Assembly (NCBI RefSeq): GCF_951793255.1
Contig: NZ_OX636706.1
Location: forward strand, 1,649,001 to 1,713,000
Origin: Desulfovibrio piger
GTDB lineage: Bacteria > Desulfobacterota > Desulfovibrionia > Desulfovibrionales > Desulfovibrionaceae
DNA length: 64,000 bases
Direction: 5' to 3'
Part shown: positions 17,954 to 26,182 of the stretch, one piece after another
Layout of the letters: each line of letters starts with the position of its first letter
Position numbering within the stretch: the stretch's first letter is position 1
The notes under the pieces: model-generated
What the model saw: the letters and a program-made list of their open reading frames with translations, nothing else
Told to the model about the DNA's origin: nothing
The model's database searches: none
Position numbers and translations under genes: made by a program

Positions 17954-18736
17954 ATGGATACGCGATTGGGAAACTTGCTGGAGCAGGCCGGACTGGCCTG
18001 CAACAGTACGGAAGCTCCGGCGGCGGAGACCGCTCCCGGAGCCGAAGAGGAAAGCCACGGCCTGACGGCCTACACGCCCTTCATCTCCGTGCGGGCCTGC
18101 GGCCGTTTGTGGCGCCTGCAGCGCGCCGCCGACCTGGAGACCCTGTGGAACGCCATGCTGGACGATCCGCAGAACTTCGAGGACGAACGCCTGCCTTACT
18201 GGACGGAACTGTGGCCGTCCAGCATCGCCCTGTGCCGCTGGCTGGAAGAGCGCCGCGCCGAGATCGCCGGGCGTCCCTGCCTCGACCTGGGCTGCGGCCT
18301 GGGCCTCACGGCCATGGTGGGCCAGTGGCTGGGCGCGCAGGTCATCGGCATGGACTATGAGGAAGAGGCCCTGCACTTCGCCAGCCTCAACGCCCGGCAC
18401 AACGGGGTGTCCTCGCCCCTGTGGACCGTCATGGACTGGCGGCAGCCCGCCGTGCGGCCCCGCAGCATCTTCCGCCTGTGGGGCGGCGACATCATGTACG
18501 AAAAGCGCTTCGTGGCGCCGGTGATGCACTTTCTTTCCCATGTGCTGGCCGATGACGGCGCGGCCTGGGTGGCCGAGCCCGGGCGCGGCGTGTACGAGGC
18601 CTTTTTGCAGGCCCTGCACGGCGGCGGTCTGGAAGGGCGGCGCGTGTTCACCGAGCGTGTGGAACCCCTGTATGCCCAGCCTGTGCCCGTCACGGTGGCC
18701 GTATGGGAGATACGCCGCCGCGTCCGGCCCGCGTAG
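17954..18736 (+). CDS. SAM-dependent methyltransferase, METTL21/lysine-methyltransferase-like
   Basis: 260 residues from the ATG at 17954. The SAM motif CLDLGCGLGLTAM is near residues 113-125, preceded by LPYWTELWPSSIALCRWL, a segment typical of the Methyltransf_16 group that modifies lysines in proteins such as ETF-beta. The post-motif acidic residue is in VIGMDYEEEAL. The protein substrate is unknown. The Shine-Dalgarno is weak. It is divergent from cvpA with about 190 bases between. Confidence 0.72.
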   Translation: MDTRLGNLLEQAGLACNSTEAPAAETAPGAEEESHGLTAYTPFISVRACGRLWRLQRAADLETLWNAMLDDPQNFEDERLPYWTELWPSSIALCRWLEERRAEIAGRPCLDLGCGLGLTAMVGQWLGAQVIGMDYEEEALHFASLNARHNGVSSPLWTVMDWRQPAVRPRSIFRLWGGDIMYEKRFVAPVMHFLSHVLADDGAAWVAEPGRGVYEAFLQALHGGGLEGRRVFTERVEPLYAQPVPVTVAVWEIRRRVRPA

Positions 18737-19041
18737 GCCCGGATCGTGGGCCCTGGAGCCCTCCCGCCCCGGTAGCCTGCGTGAGGGGCTTGTCCCCGCA
18801 AGGCATGCGGCAACATGCGCAGGCAGGGGCCTTTTGTATCCCTTGCCGCAGCGGCCCGGCATGACGGGCGCGCACCTGTGGCCGACATCCGGCCTGTCCG
18901 TCCCTTTCCAGGCACGTTTTTTCGTGAAAGGCGCCGCTCCGGCGGGCAGGGGCGGGGAAAGGCCTCTGGATTTTCAGGAAGATTTTGCTAGATTCACCAC
19001 CGGGCACCGCCGGACGGTGTCCCGGCCGCATGAGGCGAACA
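18737..19041. other. Intergenic region upstream of nikR
   Basis: 305 bases. Near 18776-18835 there is a long GC-rich foldable stretch (GCCTGCG with CGCAGGC and an inner GGGG/CCCC pair) followed by CCTTTTG, perhaps ending the methyltransferase transcript. I looked for a NikR palindrome of the GTATGA or GTGTTAC type and did not see one. A TAGATT resembling a -10 lies close to 18990. Confidence 0.4.
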
Positions 19042-19461
19042 ATGGGAAAACTGACACGTTTTGGTGTTTCTCTGGATGAAGAGCTGCTGGAACCTTTCGA
19101 CGCCCTGTGCGCCGTCAAGGGCTACAGCAACCGCTCCGAAGCCATCCGTGACCTCATCCGCAAGGCCCTTGTGGCCGAGGAGTGGCAACAGGCCGACGGC
19201 CAGGGCGCAGGCACGCTGACCCTGGTCTATGACCATCACAAGAACGACCTGGCCCGCCGCCTGACCCAGATGCAGCACGACGAGCATGACATCATCATCG
19301 CCACCCTGCATGTGCATCTGGACCATCACAACTGCCTTGAGGTGCTCATCCTCAAAGGCGAGGCCGCCCGCGTGCGGGCGCTGGCCGACAAGCTCATTTC
19401 CTGCAAGGGTGTCAAGCACGGCACCTTCAGCGGTACAACTACAGGACAGGATCTCGCATAA
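19042..19461 (+). CDS. nikR: Nickel-responsive transcription regulator NikR
   Basis: 139 residues. The N-terminal ribbon-helix-helix ([18 protein letters not shown]...[11 protein letters not shown]) binds DNA. The C-terminal ACT-like domain carries the nickel ligands H79, H90, H92 and C98, in the same register as E. coli H76, H87, H89 and C95 (TLHVH...NC). It represses nickel uptake when Ni is sufficient. The start was chosen at MGKLTRFG because upstream residues do not match the family. Its TAA shares a base with the ATG of folE2, so both are translated from one message. Confidence 0.94.
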   Translation: MGKLTRFGVSLDEELLEPFDALCAVKGYSNRSEAIRDLIRKALVAEEWQQADGQGAGTLTLVYDHHKNDLARRLTQMQHDEHDIIIATLHVHLDHHNCLEVLILKGEAARVRALADKLISCKGVKHGTFSGTTTGQDLA

Positions 19462-20252
19462 TGGAAGACGTGCAACGCCATGCCCCCAAGGTTCCCATCA
19501 ATATCGACCGCGTCGGCATCCGCGGCATCACCGTGCCCCTGCTGGTGCGCGACCGCGCCCAGGGCAGCCGCCAGACCGTGGCCCGGGTGGACCTTGGTGT
19601 GGATCTGCCCGCCTCGTTCAAGGGCACGCACATGAGCCGCTTCATCGAAGCGCTGGAAGAATGGAACGACGAAATCAACTACCAGTCGGTGCGCCGCCTG
19701 CTGGCCACGGTCAAGGAACGTCTGGAAGCGCGCCGTTCCTATGTGCGCTTCTGCTTCCCCTATTTCGTGCACAAGCCCGCGCCCTCGTCGGGCATCAAGA
19801 GCATCATCTCGTATGAATGCCGTTTGACCGGCGAGCTGGACGAGAAGGGCCAGTCCTTCCTGCTGGAAGTGGACGTGCCCGTGATGACCGTGTGCCCCTG
19901 CTCCAAGGCCATCAGCCGCGAGGGCGCGCACAGCCAGCGCACCATGATCCATCTGGCCGTGCGCATGTCGGGCTTCAGCTGGATCGAGGAATTCATCGAG
20001 ATGGCCGAGGCTTCGGGCTCGTCCGCCGTCTACACCCTGCTCAAGCGCGAGGACGAGAAATACGTCACCGAGCACGCCTTCGCCCAGCCCACCTTCGTGG
20101 AGGACGTGGTGCGCAACGTGGCCCAGCGCCTGACGGAGCACGAGCATGTGCGCTGGTTCCGCGTGGAAGTGGAGAGCATGGAATCCATCCACAGCCACAA
20201 CGCCTTTGCCTGCATCGAACGCGACCTGCGAACGCAGGACGAACAGGCCTAG
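19461..20252 (+). CDS. folE2: GTP cyclohydrolase FolE2 (type IB)
   Basis: 263 residues. The signature [17 protein letters not shown] contains C145 and C147, the latter matching the metal-binding Cys of this family. It converts GTP to 7,8-dihydroneopterin triphosphate for folate synthesis, and probably feeds molybdopterin-independent pterins such as queuosine precursors. FolE2 works with Mn or other metals and often replaces zinc-dependent FolE. Here it sits directly behind nikR rather than in a zinc-regulated unit. A strong terminator follows. Confidence 0.95.
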   Translation: MEDVQRHAPKVPINIDRVGIRGITVPLLVRDRAQGSRQTVARVDLGVDLPASFKGTHMSRFIEALEEWNDEINYQSVRRLLATVKERLEARRSYVRFCFPYFVHKPAPSSGIKSIISYECRLTGELDEKGQSFLLEVDVPVMTVCPCSKAISREGAHSQRTMIHLAVRMSGFSWIEEFIEMAEASGSSAVYTLLKREDEKYVTEHAFAQPTFVEDVVRNVAQRLTEHEHVRWFRVEVESMESIHSHNAFACIERDLRTQDEQA

Positions 20253-20263
20253 CCCACACCTGA

Positions 20264-20295
20264 GGAAGCCGGGAGAGCCCCGGCTTCCTTTTTTT
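20264..20295 (+). terminator. Intrinsic terminator of nikR-folE2
   Basis: Perfect 10-bp stem (20264-20273 with 20279-20288), 5-base loop, seven T residues. Confidence 0.92.
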
Positions 20296-20334
20296 ACACG
20301 ATACTGCGGTCAAAAAATTTTCCCCAAAAAGTTT

Positions 20335-20364
20335 TTTACACTTGACAGCAGCCTGTGCTAATAC
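20335..20364 (+). promoter_or_regulatory. Candidate sigma-70 promoter for the NlpC/P60 gene
   Basis: TTTACA (20335-20340), 18-base spacer, TAATAC (20359-20364) preceded by TGTGC. A TTGACA at 20342 is an alternative -35, but its spacing to the -10 is too short. The region is AT-rich compared with its flanks. Confidence 0.45.
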
Positions 20365-20527
20365 TCTCAAGCCCAAGTTTCGTATGGCCTTGGGGCAGGG
20401 CAGGCTGTCCGGCCGTCGTCCTGTCCCCCTCAGGGACTGTCCCTTTGCCGGCGGCATGCGGGGCTTTTCCCTGCCGCCCGGGCCCTTTCCCCCGTTTTTG
20501 GTTGCGATTTCTTACCCCGGAGAAAGC

Positions 20528-21418
20528 ATGCGTCTTGTCCCAAGACTGCTGATACCCCTTGCCATGGGCCTGCTGGCCCTGAGCGCCGGTTGCGCCTCCC
20601 ATTCCGGGTCCGGCTCTTCCGGTTATCCTGAAGAATCCTGGTATGCGCAGCGCCAGCGCGCGGCGCAGGAAGCCCGCTTCCGCCGTTCCTATGAAGCCGT
20701 TTTCGATGAAAGCGCCGAGGAGGGCGGTCCCCGGCAGGCCAAGGCCGTGCAGGTGGCCCGTTCCGCCATCGGTACCCCCTATGTGCCCGGCGGGCGCAAT
20801 CCCGGCGGCTTCGACTGCTCCGGCCTCGTCCAGTGGGCCTACAAGAGCGTGGGCATCAACCTGCCGCGCACGGCCCGGGAACAGTCGGCCGTAGGCAAGC
20901 GCATCACCCGCGTGGAAGACATGCGCGCCGGTGACATCGTGGCCTTCCACCATCCCCGCCGCGGCTACCACACCGGCATCTATGTGGGGGACGGGAAATT
21001 CGTCCACAGCCCCCGTCGCCGGACGCGCGTGCGCATCAACAGCCTTGACGACCCGTATTTCAGAACTACCTTCATGGGAGCCCGGCGCGTGGAAGGCAGC
21101 GACGCCTTCAGTGCTGAGGAACTGCGCATGGCCGCCTATGCCGAAGAGCAGGCCGTGCGCGAGATCTCGCACAGCCGCAGCAAGAGCAAGGCCGGTGTCA
21201 GCCAGAAGAGCTCGCGGGACAAGAAGAGCAGCGTCAAGAAGAACAACAGCCGCAGCAAGAGCAAGAGCAGCGTCAGCCGGAAGGGCAGCAGCAAGAAGAG
21301 CAGCGTCAAGAAAAGCAGTCGCAGCAAAAGCAAGAGCAGCAAAAGCAAGAGCAGCGTCCAGAAAAAGAGCAGCAGCAAGAAAAGCTCCGGCAAGCAGGGA
21401 CGCAATACCAAGAAATAG
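20528..21418 (+). CDS. NlpC/P60 cell-wall peptidase lipoprotein with Lys/Ser tail
   Basis: 296 residues from the ATG at 20528 (GGAGAAAGC just upstream). The lipobox LSAGC puts the lipidated Cys at 22. The NlpC/P60 domain spans about 75-190, with catalytic C97 in FDCSGLVQW, H148 in YHTGIYVGDG and H160 as third polar residue, so it should cut peptide stems in peptidoglycan at the envelope. Residues about 210-296 are almost only Ser, Lys and Arg in repeats such as SRSKSKSS and KKSSVKK, reminiscent of histone H1 tails. The tail could bind anionic cell-wall or LPS groups (inference). The next gene starts 70 bases on. Confidence 0.88.
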   Translation: MRLVPRLLIPLAMGLLALSAGCASHSGSGSSGYPEESWYAQRQRAAQEARFRRSYEAVFDESAEEGGPRQAKAVQVARSAIGTPYVPGGRNPGGFDCSGLVQWAYKSVGINLPRTAREQSAVGKRITRVEDMRAGDIVAFHHPRRGYHTGIYVGDGKFVHSPRRRTRVRINSLDDPYFRTTFMGARRVEGSDAFSAEELRMAAYAEEQAVREISHSRSKSKAGVSQKSSRDKKSSVKKNNSRSKSKSSVSRKGSSKKSSVKKSSRSKSKSSKSKSSVQKKSSSKKSSGKQGRNTKK

Positions 21419-21489
21419 TCCGTCCTTTCGTCCGCAACGGGAGGGCGGCATGACCCGGGCCCCGGGCCCGGCATATACGGGAGTCGATC

Positions 21490-21999
21490 ATGCTTCCTCT
21501 CATGAGCCCCCAGGATGCCAAAAGGAAACTGGAAGCCGGCGAGATCCGGCTCGTGGACATACGCGAACCTGATGAAGTGGAGTCCCTGCGCATCGAAGGC
21601 GCGGAGATCGCCCCCCTGTCGGTCATCCGCTGGCAGGATTTCCGCCCCGTGACGGACAAGCCCGTGGTCTTCACCTGCAACTCGGGCCGCCGCACCAAGA
21701 ACAACAGCGACCTTCTGGAACAGCTGGCCGCCGGTGAGGCCTGGCAGATGGAAGGCGGGGCCACGGCCTGGGACAAGGCCGGTCTCCCCGTGGTGCGCAG
21801 CCGCCGCAGCCTGCCCATGTTCCGCCAGATCCAGATCGGCGCGGGCGGCATGGTGCTGCTGGGCCTGGTCCTGAGCCTTGTCTGGCCCCAGTGGCTCTGG
21901 CTGAGCGCTTTCGTGGGCGCGGGCCTGGTCTTTGCCGGGGTGACGGGCTTCTGCGGCTTGGGTCTTTTGCTGGCCCGCATGCCGTGGAACAAGAAATAG
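21490..21999 (+). CDS. Rhodanese-domain inner-membrane protein, YgaP-like
   Basis: 169 residues. Residues 1 to about 105 form one rhodanese domain with VDIREPDEVESL and the active-site loop CNSGRR (C63), able to carry a persulfide. Two hydrophobic segments (about 112-134 and 138-160) with GFCGLG match the DUF2892 tail of YgaP, a membrane sulfurtransferase. The start has GGGAG upstream. A role in sulfur trafficking or detoxification is inferred and fits a sulfur-metabolising organism. Confidence 0.85.
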   Translation: MLPLMSPQDAKRKLEAGEIRLVDIREPDEVESLRIEGAEIAPLSVIRWQDFRPVTDKPVVFTCNSGRRTKNNSDLLEQLAAGEAWQMEGGATAWDKAGLPVVRSRRSLPMFRQIQIGAGGMVLLGLVLSLVWPQWLWLSAFVGAGLVFAGVTGFCGLGLLLARMPWNKK

Positions 22000-22022
22000 T
22001 CTCCGCGCAGACAGATTTTCCC

Positions 22023-22062
22023 AAAGGGGAAGGGCGCTCCTGTCAGGGGGCCCTTCCCCTTT
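22023..22062 (+). terminator. Hairpin after the rhodanese gene
   Basis: Perfect 13-bp inverted repeat (22023-22035 with 22050-22062), 14-base loop. The stem ends in TTT but no longer T tract follows. Confidence 0.7.
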
Positions 22063-22117
22063 CGTTCATATCCTTCATGATACACAGACGGCCCGTACGG
22101 GCGTTTTCGGAGGCGGC

Positions 22118-23212
22118 ATGACCATCCCCTGCGCACTGCCCCGCAGCCTGCAAGCCTATCGTTACCATCCTGCGCCGTCAGCCTCTTCCCGTCCCGTGCG
22201 GGGACGGCTGGCCCCCAGCCCCACGGGCTACATGCATCTGGGCAATGCCTGGGCCTTCCTTCTGGCCTGGCTGGCGGTGCGCAGCGCCGGAGGGTCGCTG
22301 GTCCTGCGCATGGAGGACATCGACCCCCAGCGTTCGCGTCCCGAATATGCCCGGGCTCTGGTGGAGGATCTGCGCTGGCTGGGGCTGGACTGGGACGAAG
22401 GCCCGGCCGTGGACGGTGCCATCCCGGACGAGGGCGACATGGCGGAGCAGGGCCCGTGCGGCCCCTATTTTCAGAGCGCCCGCGCGGCCCTGTATGATGC
22501 GACGCTGGATGCCATGGATCGTGCCGGGCTGGTCTATCCCTGTTATTGCACCCGCAAGGAGCTGCGCCAGCTGGCCGGAGCCCCCCATGTGGATGATGCC
22601 GGGGCCCCCTATCCAGGTACCTGCCGTCATCTGAGCCCGGAAGAACGGCGTCAGCGCGAGGCCCGGGGGCGGCGTGCCTGCCTGCGTCTGCGCTGCCCCG
22701 AGGGACGTTTCCATTTTCAGGACGGCCTGCTGGGTGAGCAATCTTTCACTCTGGAGGACTGCGGCGGCGATTTTGCCCTGCGCCGTTCCGACGGCGTGGT
22801 GGCCTACCAGCTGGCCGTGGCCCTGGACGACGCCCTGATGGGCATCACCCAGGTGGTGCGGGGCCGCGACATACTGACGTCCACGCCGCGCCAGCTGGCC
22901 CTGCTGCGTCTGTGGGGCTTCGAACCGCCCGCCTATGCGCACATCCCGCTGCTGCTGGACGGACAGGGGGAGCGGCTGGCCAAGCGCCATCAGAGCCTGG
23001 GGGTGCGCGAGCTGCGCCGCCAGGGCGTCGCGGCGGCGGAGATCGTGGGCGTGCTGGCCCGTCTGGCAGGCCTGCGCCCGGACATGCGACCGCTGGCGGC
23101 AGCGGATCTGCTGGCGGATTTCCGGCTGGAGCGCCTGCCCCGGCAGGACGTCTGCCTGCGGGACCTGCCCTGTGTGCCGGACTGGCTGCGGCCCCTGTGC
23201 CTGCCCTGCTGA
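22118..23212 (+). CDS. gluQ: Glutamyl-queuosine tRNA(Asp) synthetase
   Basis: 364 residues. It resembles the catalytic half of glutamyl-tRNA synthetase without the anticodon-binding domain: RLAPSPTGYMHLGNA (HIGH-type), LRMEDIDPQRSRPEY, a zinc site CYCTR with a later GTC, and a KRHQS in place of KMSKS. This paralogue attaches Glu to queuosine at position 34 of tRNA(Asp). It is somewhat longer than the usual 300 or so residues, mainly from the N-terminal 25 residues and a C-terminal extension. GGAGG lies 4 bases before the ATG. Confidence 0.9.
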   Translation: MTIPCALPRSLQAYRYHPAPSASSRPVRGRLAPSPTGYMHLGNAWAFLLAWLAVRSAGGSLVLRMEDIDPQRSRPEYARALVEDLRWLGLDWDEGPAVDGAIPDEGDMAEQGPCGPYFQSARAALYDATLDAMDRAGLVYPCYCTRKELRQLAGAPHVDDAGAPYPGTCRHLSPEERRQREARGRRACLRLRCPEGRFHFQDGLLGEQSFTLEDCGGDFALRRSDGVVAYQLAVALDDALMGITQVVRGRDILTSTPRQLALLRLWGFEPPAYAHIPLLLDGQGERLAKRHQSLGVRELRRQGVAAAEIVGVLARLAGLRPDMRPLAAADLLADFRLERLPRQDVCLRDLPCVPDWLRPLCLPC

Positions 23213-23293
23213 CGGGCGGATTTGTCTTTTATGAAAAAAAACGCTATCTTTAGCTTTTGAAATTTTCTTGCCCGTTGTCGGGCTGGAGGCAAT

Positions 23294-23677
23294 ATGAGCA
23301 AGGTTCTTGATAAGGCCTTTCTTGAAAGTGTGTTCCCTCCGGAACGCACTGAGGCTTTTTTCGACGCACTGTTCGGCGGCGCTGAGGAAGGCGCTTATGA
23401 CATCGTTCTGGTCTGCCGCTCCGAAGGAGAAGGGAAGGCGGAACTGGCCTTTGAGCTGCATCAGCGTCCCGGAAAATGTCTTGCCTGCAATCTGACCTAC
23501 GGACTGCCGCAGGTCTTCCAGCGCCATCCCATCCTCAATGTGGCGGGCGTGGCCCGTGCCGTGGCGGAAAAACTGGGTTGGCCCGGCGAAAAGGTCCGCT
23601 GGTGGCTGGGCCATACCGAGGAAGTCAGCCGCAGCCTGCACGTCATCCTCCTGTATCTGGAAAGGACTGCGGACTGA
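23294..23677 (+). CDS. Conserved-looking small protein, function unknown
   Basis: 127 residues; GGAGG lies about 7 bases before the ATG at 23294. It has no signal peptide or membrane span. The stretch ELHQRPGKCLACNLTYGLPQ holds a CxxC pair, and the rest is an amphipathic alpha/beta composition. I believe similar proteins exist in other Desulfovibrio genomes, but I cannot name a function. It could be a small metal- or RNA-binding protein. It is followed by a tRNA gene. Confidence 0.65.
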   Translation: MSKVLDKAFLESVFPPERTEAFFDALFGGAEEGAYDIVLVCRSEGEGKAELAFELHQRPGKCLACNLTYGLPQVFQRHPILNVAGVARAVAEKLGWPGEKVRWWLGHTEEVSRSLHVILLYLERTAD

Positions 23678-23739
23678 TCCCGGGGCCGGGCATATTTCCG
23701 CTTGACAGTCCGGCCATATTTTGACACAACAAGCCGTCC

Positions 23740-23815
23740 GCCAGCTTAGCTCAGTTGGTAGAGCAGCTGATTCGTAATCAGCAGGTCAAGAGTTCAAGTC
23801 TCTTAGCTGGCTCCA
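23740..23815 (+). tRNA. tRNA-Thr (anticodon CGT)
   Basis: A 76-base cloverleaf with the CCA end encoded. The acceptor stem GCCAGCT pairs with AGCTGGC, and the D-arm is TAGCTCAGTTGGTAGAGC. The anticodon stem CTGAT/ATCAG encloses loop TTCGTAA with anticodon CGT, reading ACG. The T-loop is GTTCAAG. A TTGACA lies at 23702, but no well-spaced -10 was found. Confidence 0.95.
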
Positions 23816-23823
23816 TAAAAAAT

Positions 23824-23858
23824 AAGCCCTTACGGAAATCTCCGTGAGGGCTTTTTTT
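23824..23858 (+). terminator. Intrinsic terminator of tRNA-Thr
   Basis: A 13-bp stem with one G-T pair (23824-23836 with 23841-23853), 4-base loop, run of seven T. Confidence 0.92.
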
Positions 23859-23859
23859 G

Positions 23860-24332
23860 TGCCCATGCGACATCTTCCTGCCGGGCCTTTCTGTGAGGTA
23901 TCCCGGCAGGACGGCAAATGATCCATCTTTTGCGCATGGTCATGACGCCAGATCTGGCCGGGAAAATGCCCGGTCAGCACGCCAACGAAACGACATTCCG
24001 GTTCAGACTATTCCCCGTTTGCCTTGGCGCATGACACGCCGTCCTGCGCCTGCTGTCGTGACCGGCAGGGACACTCGCGGCAGGCCCTGGTGGAAAGCGT
24101 GGATATGTTCGGTGCTTTCCTCACTGTCTTTGGACGGCAGGGACCGCAGGTGGAAAAAAGTGCTTGAAAGATGAAAAACAGAAACGGTTGTTTATTATAA
24201 TCGGTCAATGATACACGCAGGATAACAAAAAAGAACAAAGAATTTTCACATGACCCGCGATCTGGAACGATCCCGCAGCAGGATGGGGCATTCACTGCCG
24301 GACAGTGTCATTTCAACCCTGAGAGGTACGTC
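23860..24332. other. Intergenic DNA downstream of the tRNA
   Basis: About 470 bases with no supportable gene. It includes an AT-rich island near 24160-24245 with a TATAAT at 24196-24201, a possible -10 for the decayed zinc-ribbon gene that follows, but no good -35. No repeat of the tRNA 3' end was seen, so an integration site is not supported. Confidence 0.45.
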
Positions 24333-24537
24333 ATGCCAGTGTGTCCCACCTGCGGTTTTCCGGGAACGATCTATAAATGTGATGTTTGCGGTGATGTCCG
24401 TTGCAACGGCATACGGTGAGCGCCGGAGGCCAGCGCGGTGCCTGCGGTACCACCAAGAGCCCCTTTGGTACGGCAAACCGGCTGTGCCCAATGGCCGTTG
24501 CCATGTCTGCCGCAAGGGGAAGTACAGAAAGATCTAG
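24333..24537 (+). pseudogene. Decayed small zinc-ribbon protein gene
   Basis: ATG with GAGAGG 6 bases upstream opens MPVCPTCGFPGTIYKCDVCG, with two CxxC pairs, then stops at 24417. The adjacent +2 frame continues with RGACGTTKSPFGTANRLC, and a third frame ends in GRCHVCRKGKYRKI. Restoring one base near 24418 and one near 24489 gives a single 68-residue protein rich in Cys pairs and ending in CHVCRKGKY, a coherent zinc ribbon. Two single-base losses in one small gene point to a pseudogene, or to sequencing errors. The function of the parent family is unknown to me. Confidence 0.65.
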
Positions 24538-24811
24538 CGTTTACCGGGGCTCCGGCTTGCGGGCCGTCGGTGAACAATGCCGCATCCGGGAACGAGAGGT
24601 GCCGTGAGGTGCGCCGTCGTGATGGTGGCAAACGCTCCGCCTTGGCGCTATCTTTGTTCCCGGACAGGCTGTCCAGGGCTGGAGGGCTGGTCTCTGCGGC
24701 CACGTCCAGCTTTTTTTCTTTGAAGTGCGCCATCCCGGGGATGCAGCCTCCCTGCTGGAGAAGAACGGGCAGGACGTTTCCATGAGGCGCCGTGTATCAA
24801 GGAGATCGATC

Positions 24812-26098
24812 ATGCTGGGAGCCATCATCGGTGACATGGTGGGCAGTCCTTACGAGTTCCATCCGTGGCAGGGGGCTGCGGAGGCCTTTCCTTTGTTTTC
24901 TCCCCGTTCCCGCTTCACGGACGATACGGTGATGACCGTGGCCGTGGCCCGCGGGCTGATGCAGGCCTATGGGCAGGAACAGGCCTGCCGGGAGGCCTTC
25001 ATCGACGCCATGCACGAATATGGCCGTGCTTACAGCCGGGCGGGCTACGGTCAGCGTTTTTTTCGCTGGATCGTCACAGGCAGCCGCGCGCCGTACAACA
25101 GTTTCGGCAACGGTTCGGCCATGCGCGTCTCACCCGTGGGCTGGGCCTGTGACAGTCTGGAAGAAACGGAACGCTATGCGGCCCTGAGCGCCTCCGTGAT
25201 GCATGACCATCCCGAGGGCATCAAGGGGGCCTGCGCCACGGCCGCAGCCATCTTCCTGGCCCGGGACGGGGCCGGGCGGGATGCCATCCGTGACTATGTC
25301 TCTTCCCGCTACGGGTATGATCTGGCCCGCAGCCTGGCCGAGATCAGGCCCGCGTACCGTCATAAGGAGAGCTGTCAGGAGTCCGTCCCCGAAGCCATCA
25401 TCGCCTTTCTGGAAAGCCGTTCCTTCGAGAAGGCCGTACGCAATGCCGTCTGGCTGGGCGGTGACAGCGACACGCAGGCCGCCATCGCCGGGAGCATAGC
25501 CGAGGCTTTTTACGGCGGTGTGCCGCAGGAACTGCGGGAGGCGGCACTGGCCCGCCTCGATGACCGTCTGCGCGGCGATGTGGCTGCCTGGTACCACTGG
25601 CTGTCGGAGTACAGGGGCATCCGGCTTGACAGGAAGGCCGATCCTGTTCAGGAACAGAAGACAGCCGTATCCGCAACAGGGAGGGACATCATGGAGATCA
25701 TGCCGAAAGCCGGGATGACAGGGCAGTGGGAAACGACGGTGGAAGAAGGCCTGCTGGCCGCGCAGGTGGGCAGCGGCGAGGTCCGGGTGCTGGCCACGCC
25801 CATGATGATCATGGGCATGGAACGGGCCGCCATGGAAGCTGTGCGTCCCTGCCTGCCCGAAGGCATGACCAGCGTGGGTACCCGTGTGGACATCAGCCAC
25901 ATGGCGCCGACCCCCTGCGGCATGAAGGTGCGCTTTGAGGCGAAATTGACGGCGGTCTCGGCCAACGGGCGCGGTCTGACTTTTTCCGTGGCTGCCTATG
26001 ACGAGGTCGGCACCATCGGAGAGGGGACCCACGAGCGCGTGGTGGTGGACAGGGAAAAATTCCAGAGCCGGGCTCAGACCCGTGGCGGTCAGGGCTAG
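24812..26098 (+). CDS. Fused ADP-ribosylglycohydrolase and FlK-type hotdog thioesterase
   Basis: 428 residues from the ATG at 24812 (AAGGAG 7 bases upstream). Residues 1 to about 275 are an ADP-ribosylglycohydrolase with MLGAIIGDMVGSPYEF, TDDT (36-39) and GDSDT (217-221), the Mg ligands that remove ADP-ribose from proteins or nucleic acid. Residues 294-428 match the fluoroacetyl-CoA-thioesterase group, with T329, E337 and H363 spaced like FlK T42, E50 and H76. Codon 294 is an ATG (25691) with GGGAGGG just upstream, so the second domain may also be made alone. Fusion of these activities is unusual. An intrinsic terminator follows. Confidence 0.82.
   Translation: MLGAIIGDMVGSPYEFHPWQGAAEAFPLFSPRSRFTDDTVMTVAVARGLMQAYGQEQACREAFIDAMHEYGRAYSRAGYGQRFFRWIVTGSRAPYNSFGNGSAMRVSPVGWACDSLEETERYAALSASVMHDHPEGIKGACATAAAIFLARDGAGRDAIRDYVSSRYGYDLARSLAEIRPAYRHKESCQESVPEAIIAFLESRSFEKAVRNAVWLGGDSDTQAAIAGSIAEAFYGGVPQELREAALARLDDRLRGDVAAWYHWLSEYRGIRLDRKADPVQEQKTAVSATGRDIMEIMPKAGMTGQWETTVEEGLLAAQVGSGEVRVLATPMMIMGMERAAMEAVRPCLPEGMTSVGTRVDISHMAPTPCGMKVRFEAKLTAVSANGRGLTFSVAAYDEVGTIGEGTHERVVVDREKFQSRAQTRGGQG
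25679..25693 (+). promoter_or_regulatory. Internal ribosome-binding site and start before the thioesterase domain
   Basis: GGGAGGG followed after about 5 bases by an in-frame ATG. Translation from here gives a 135-residue protein, the size of free-standing FlK-type thioesterases. Confidence 0.55.
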
Positions 26099-26149
26099 CA
26101 CAGACCGTCAAACCGGACAGAAGTACCGGTGCAAAACAGGACGTTACTG

Positions 26150-26182
26150 ACAGGGAGGGGCAGAGGCTCCTCCCTGTTTTTT
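26150..26182 (+). terminator. Intrinsic terminator after the fusion gene
   Basis: A 9-bp stem (26150-26158 with 26169-26177), 10-base loop, six T. Confidence 0.88.

Noticed and set aside
18737-19041. Structured region before nikR as a possible SRP RNA or riboswitch
   Set aside because: No GGAAGCAGCC-type SRP core and no known riboswitch core were found. The folds fit a terminator-like end.
23702-23730. TTGACA twice before tRNA-Thr as promoter
   Set aside because: Neither has a -10 at proper spacing.
23806-24332. Integration site of a mobile element at the tRNA-Thr 3' end
   Set aside because: No integrase gene and no repeat of the tRNA end were seen downstream.
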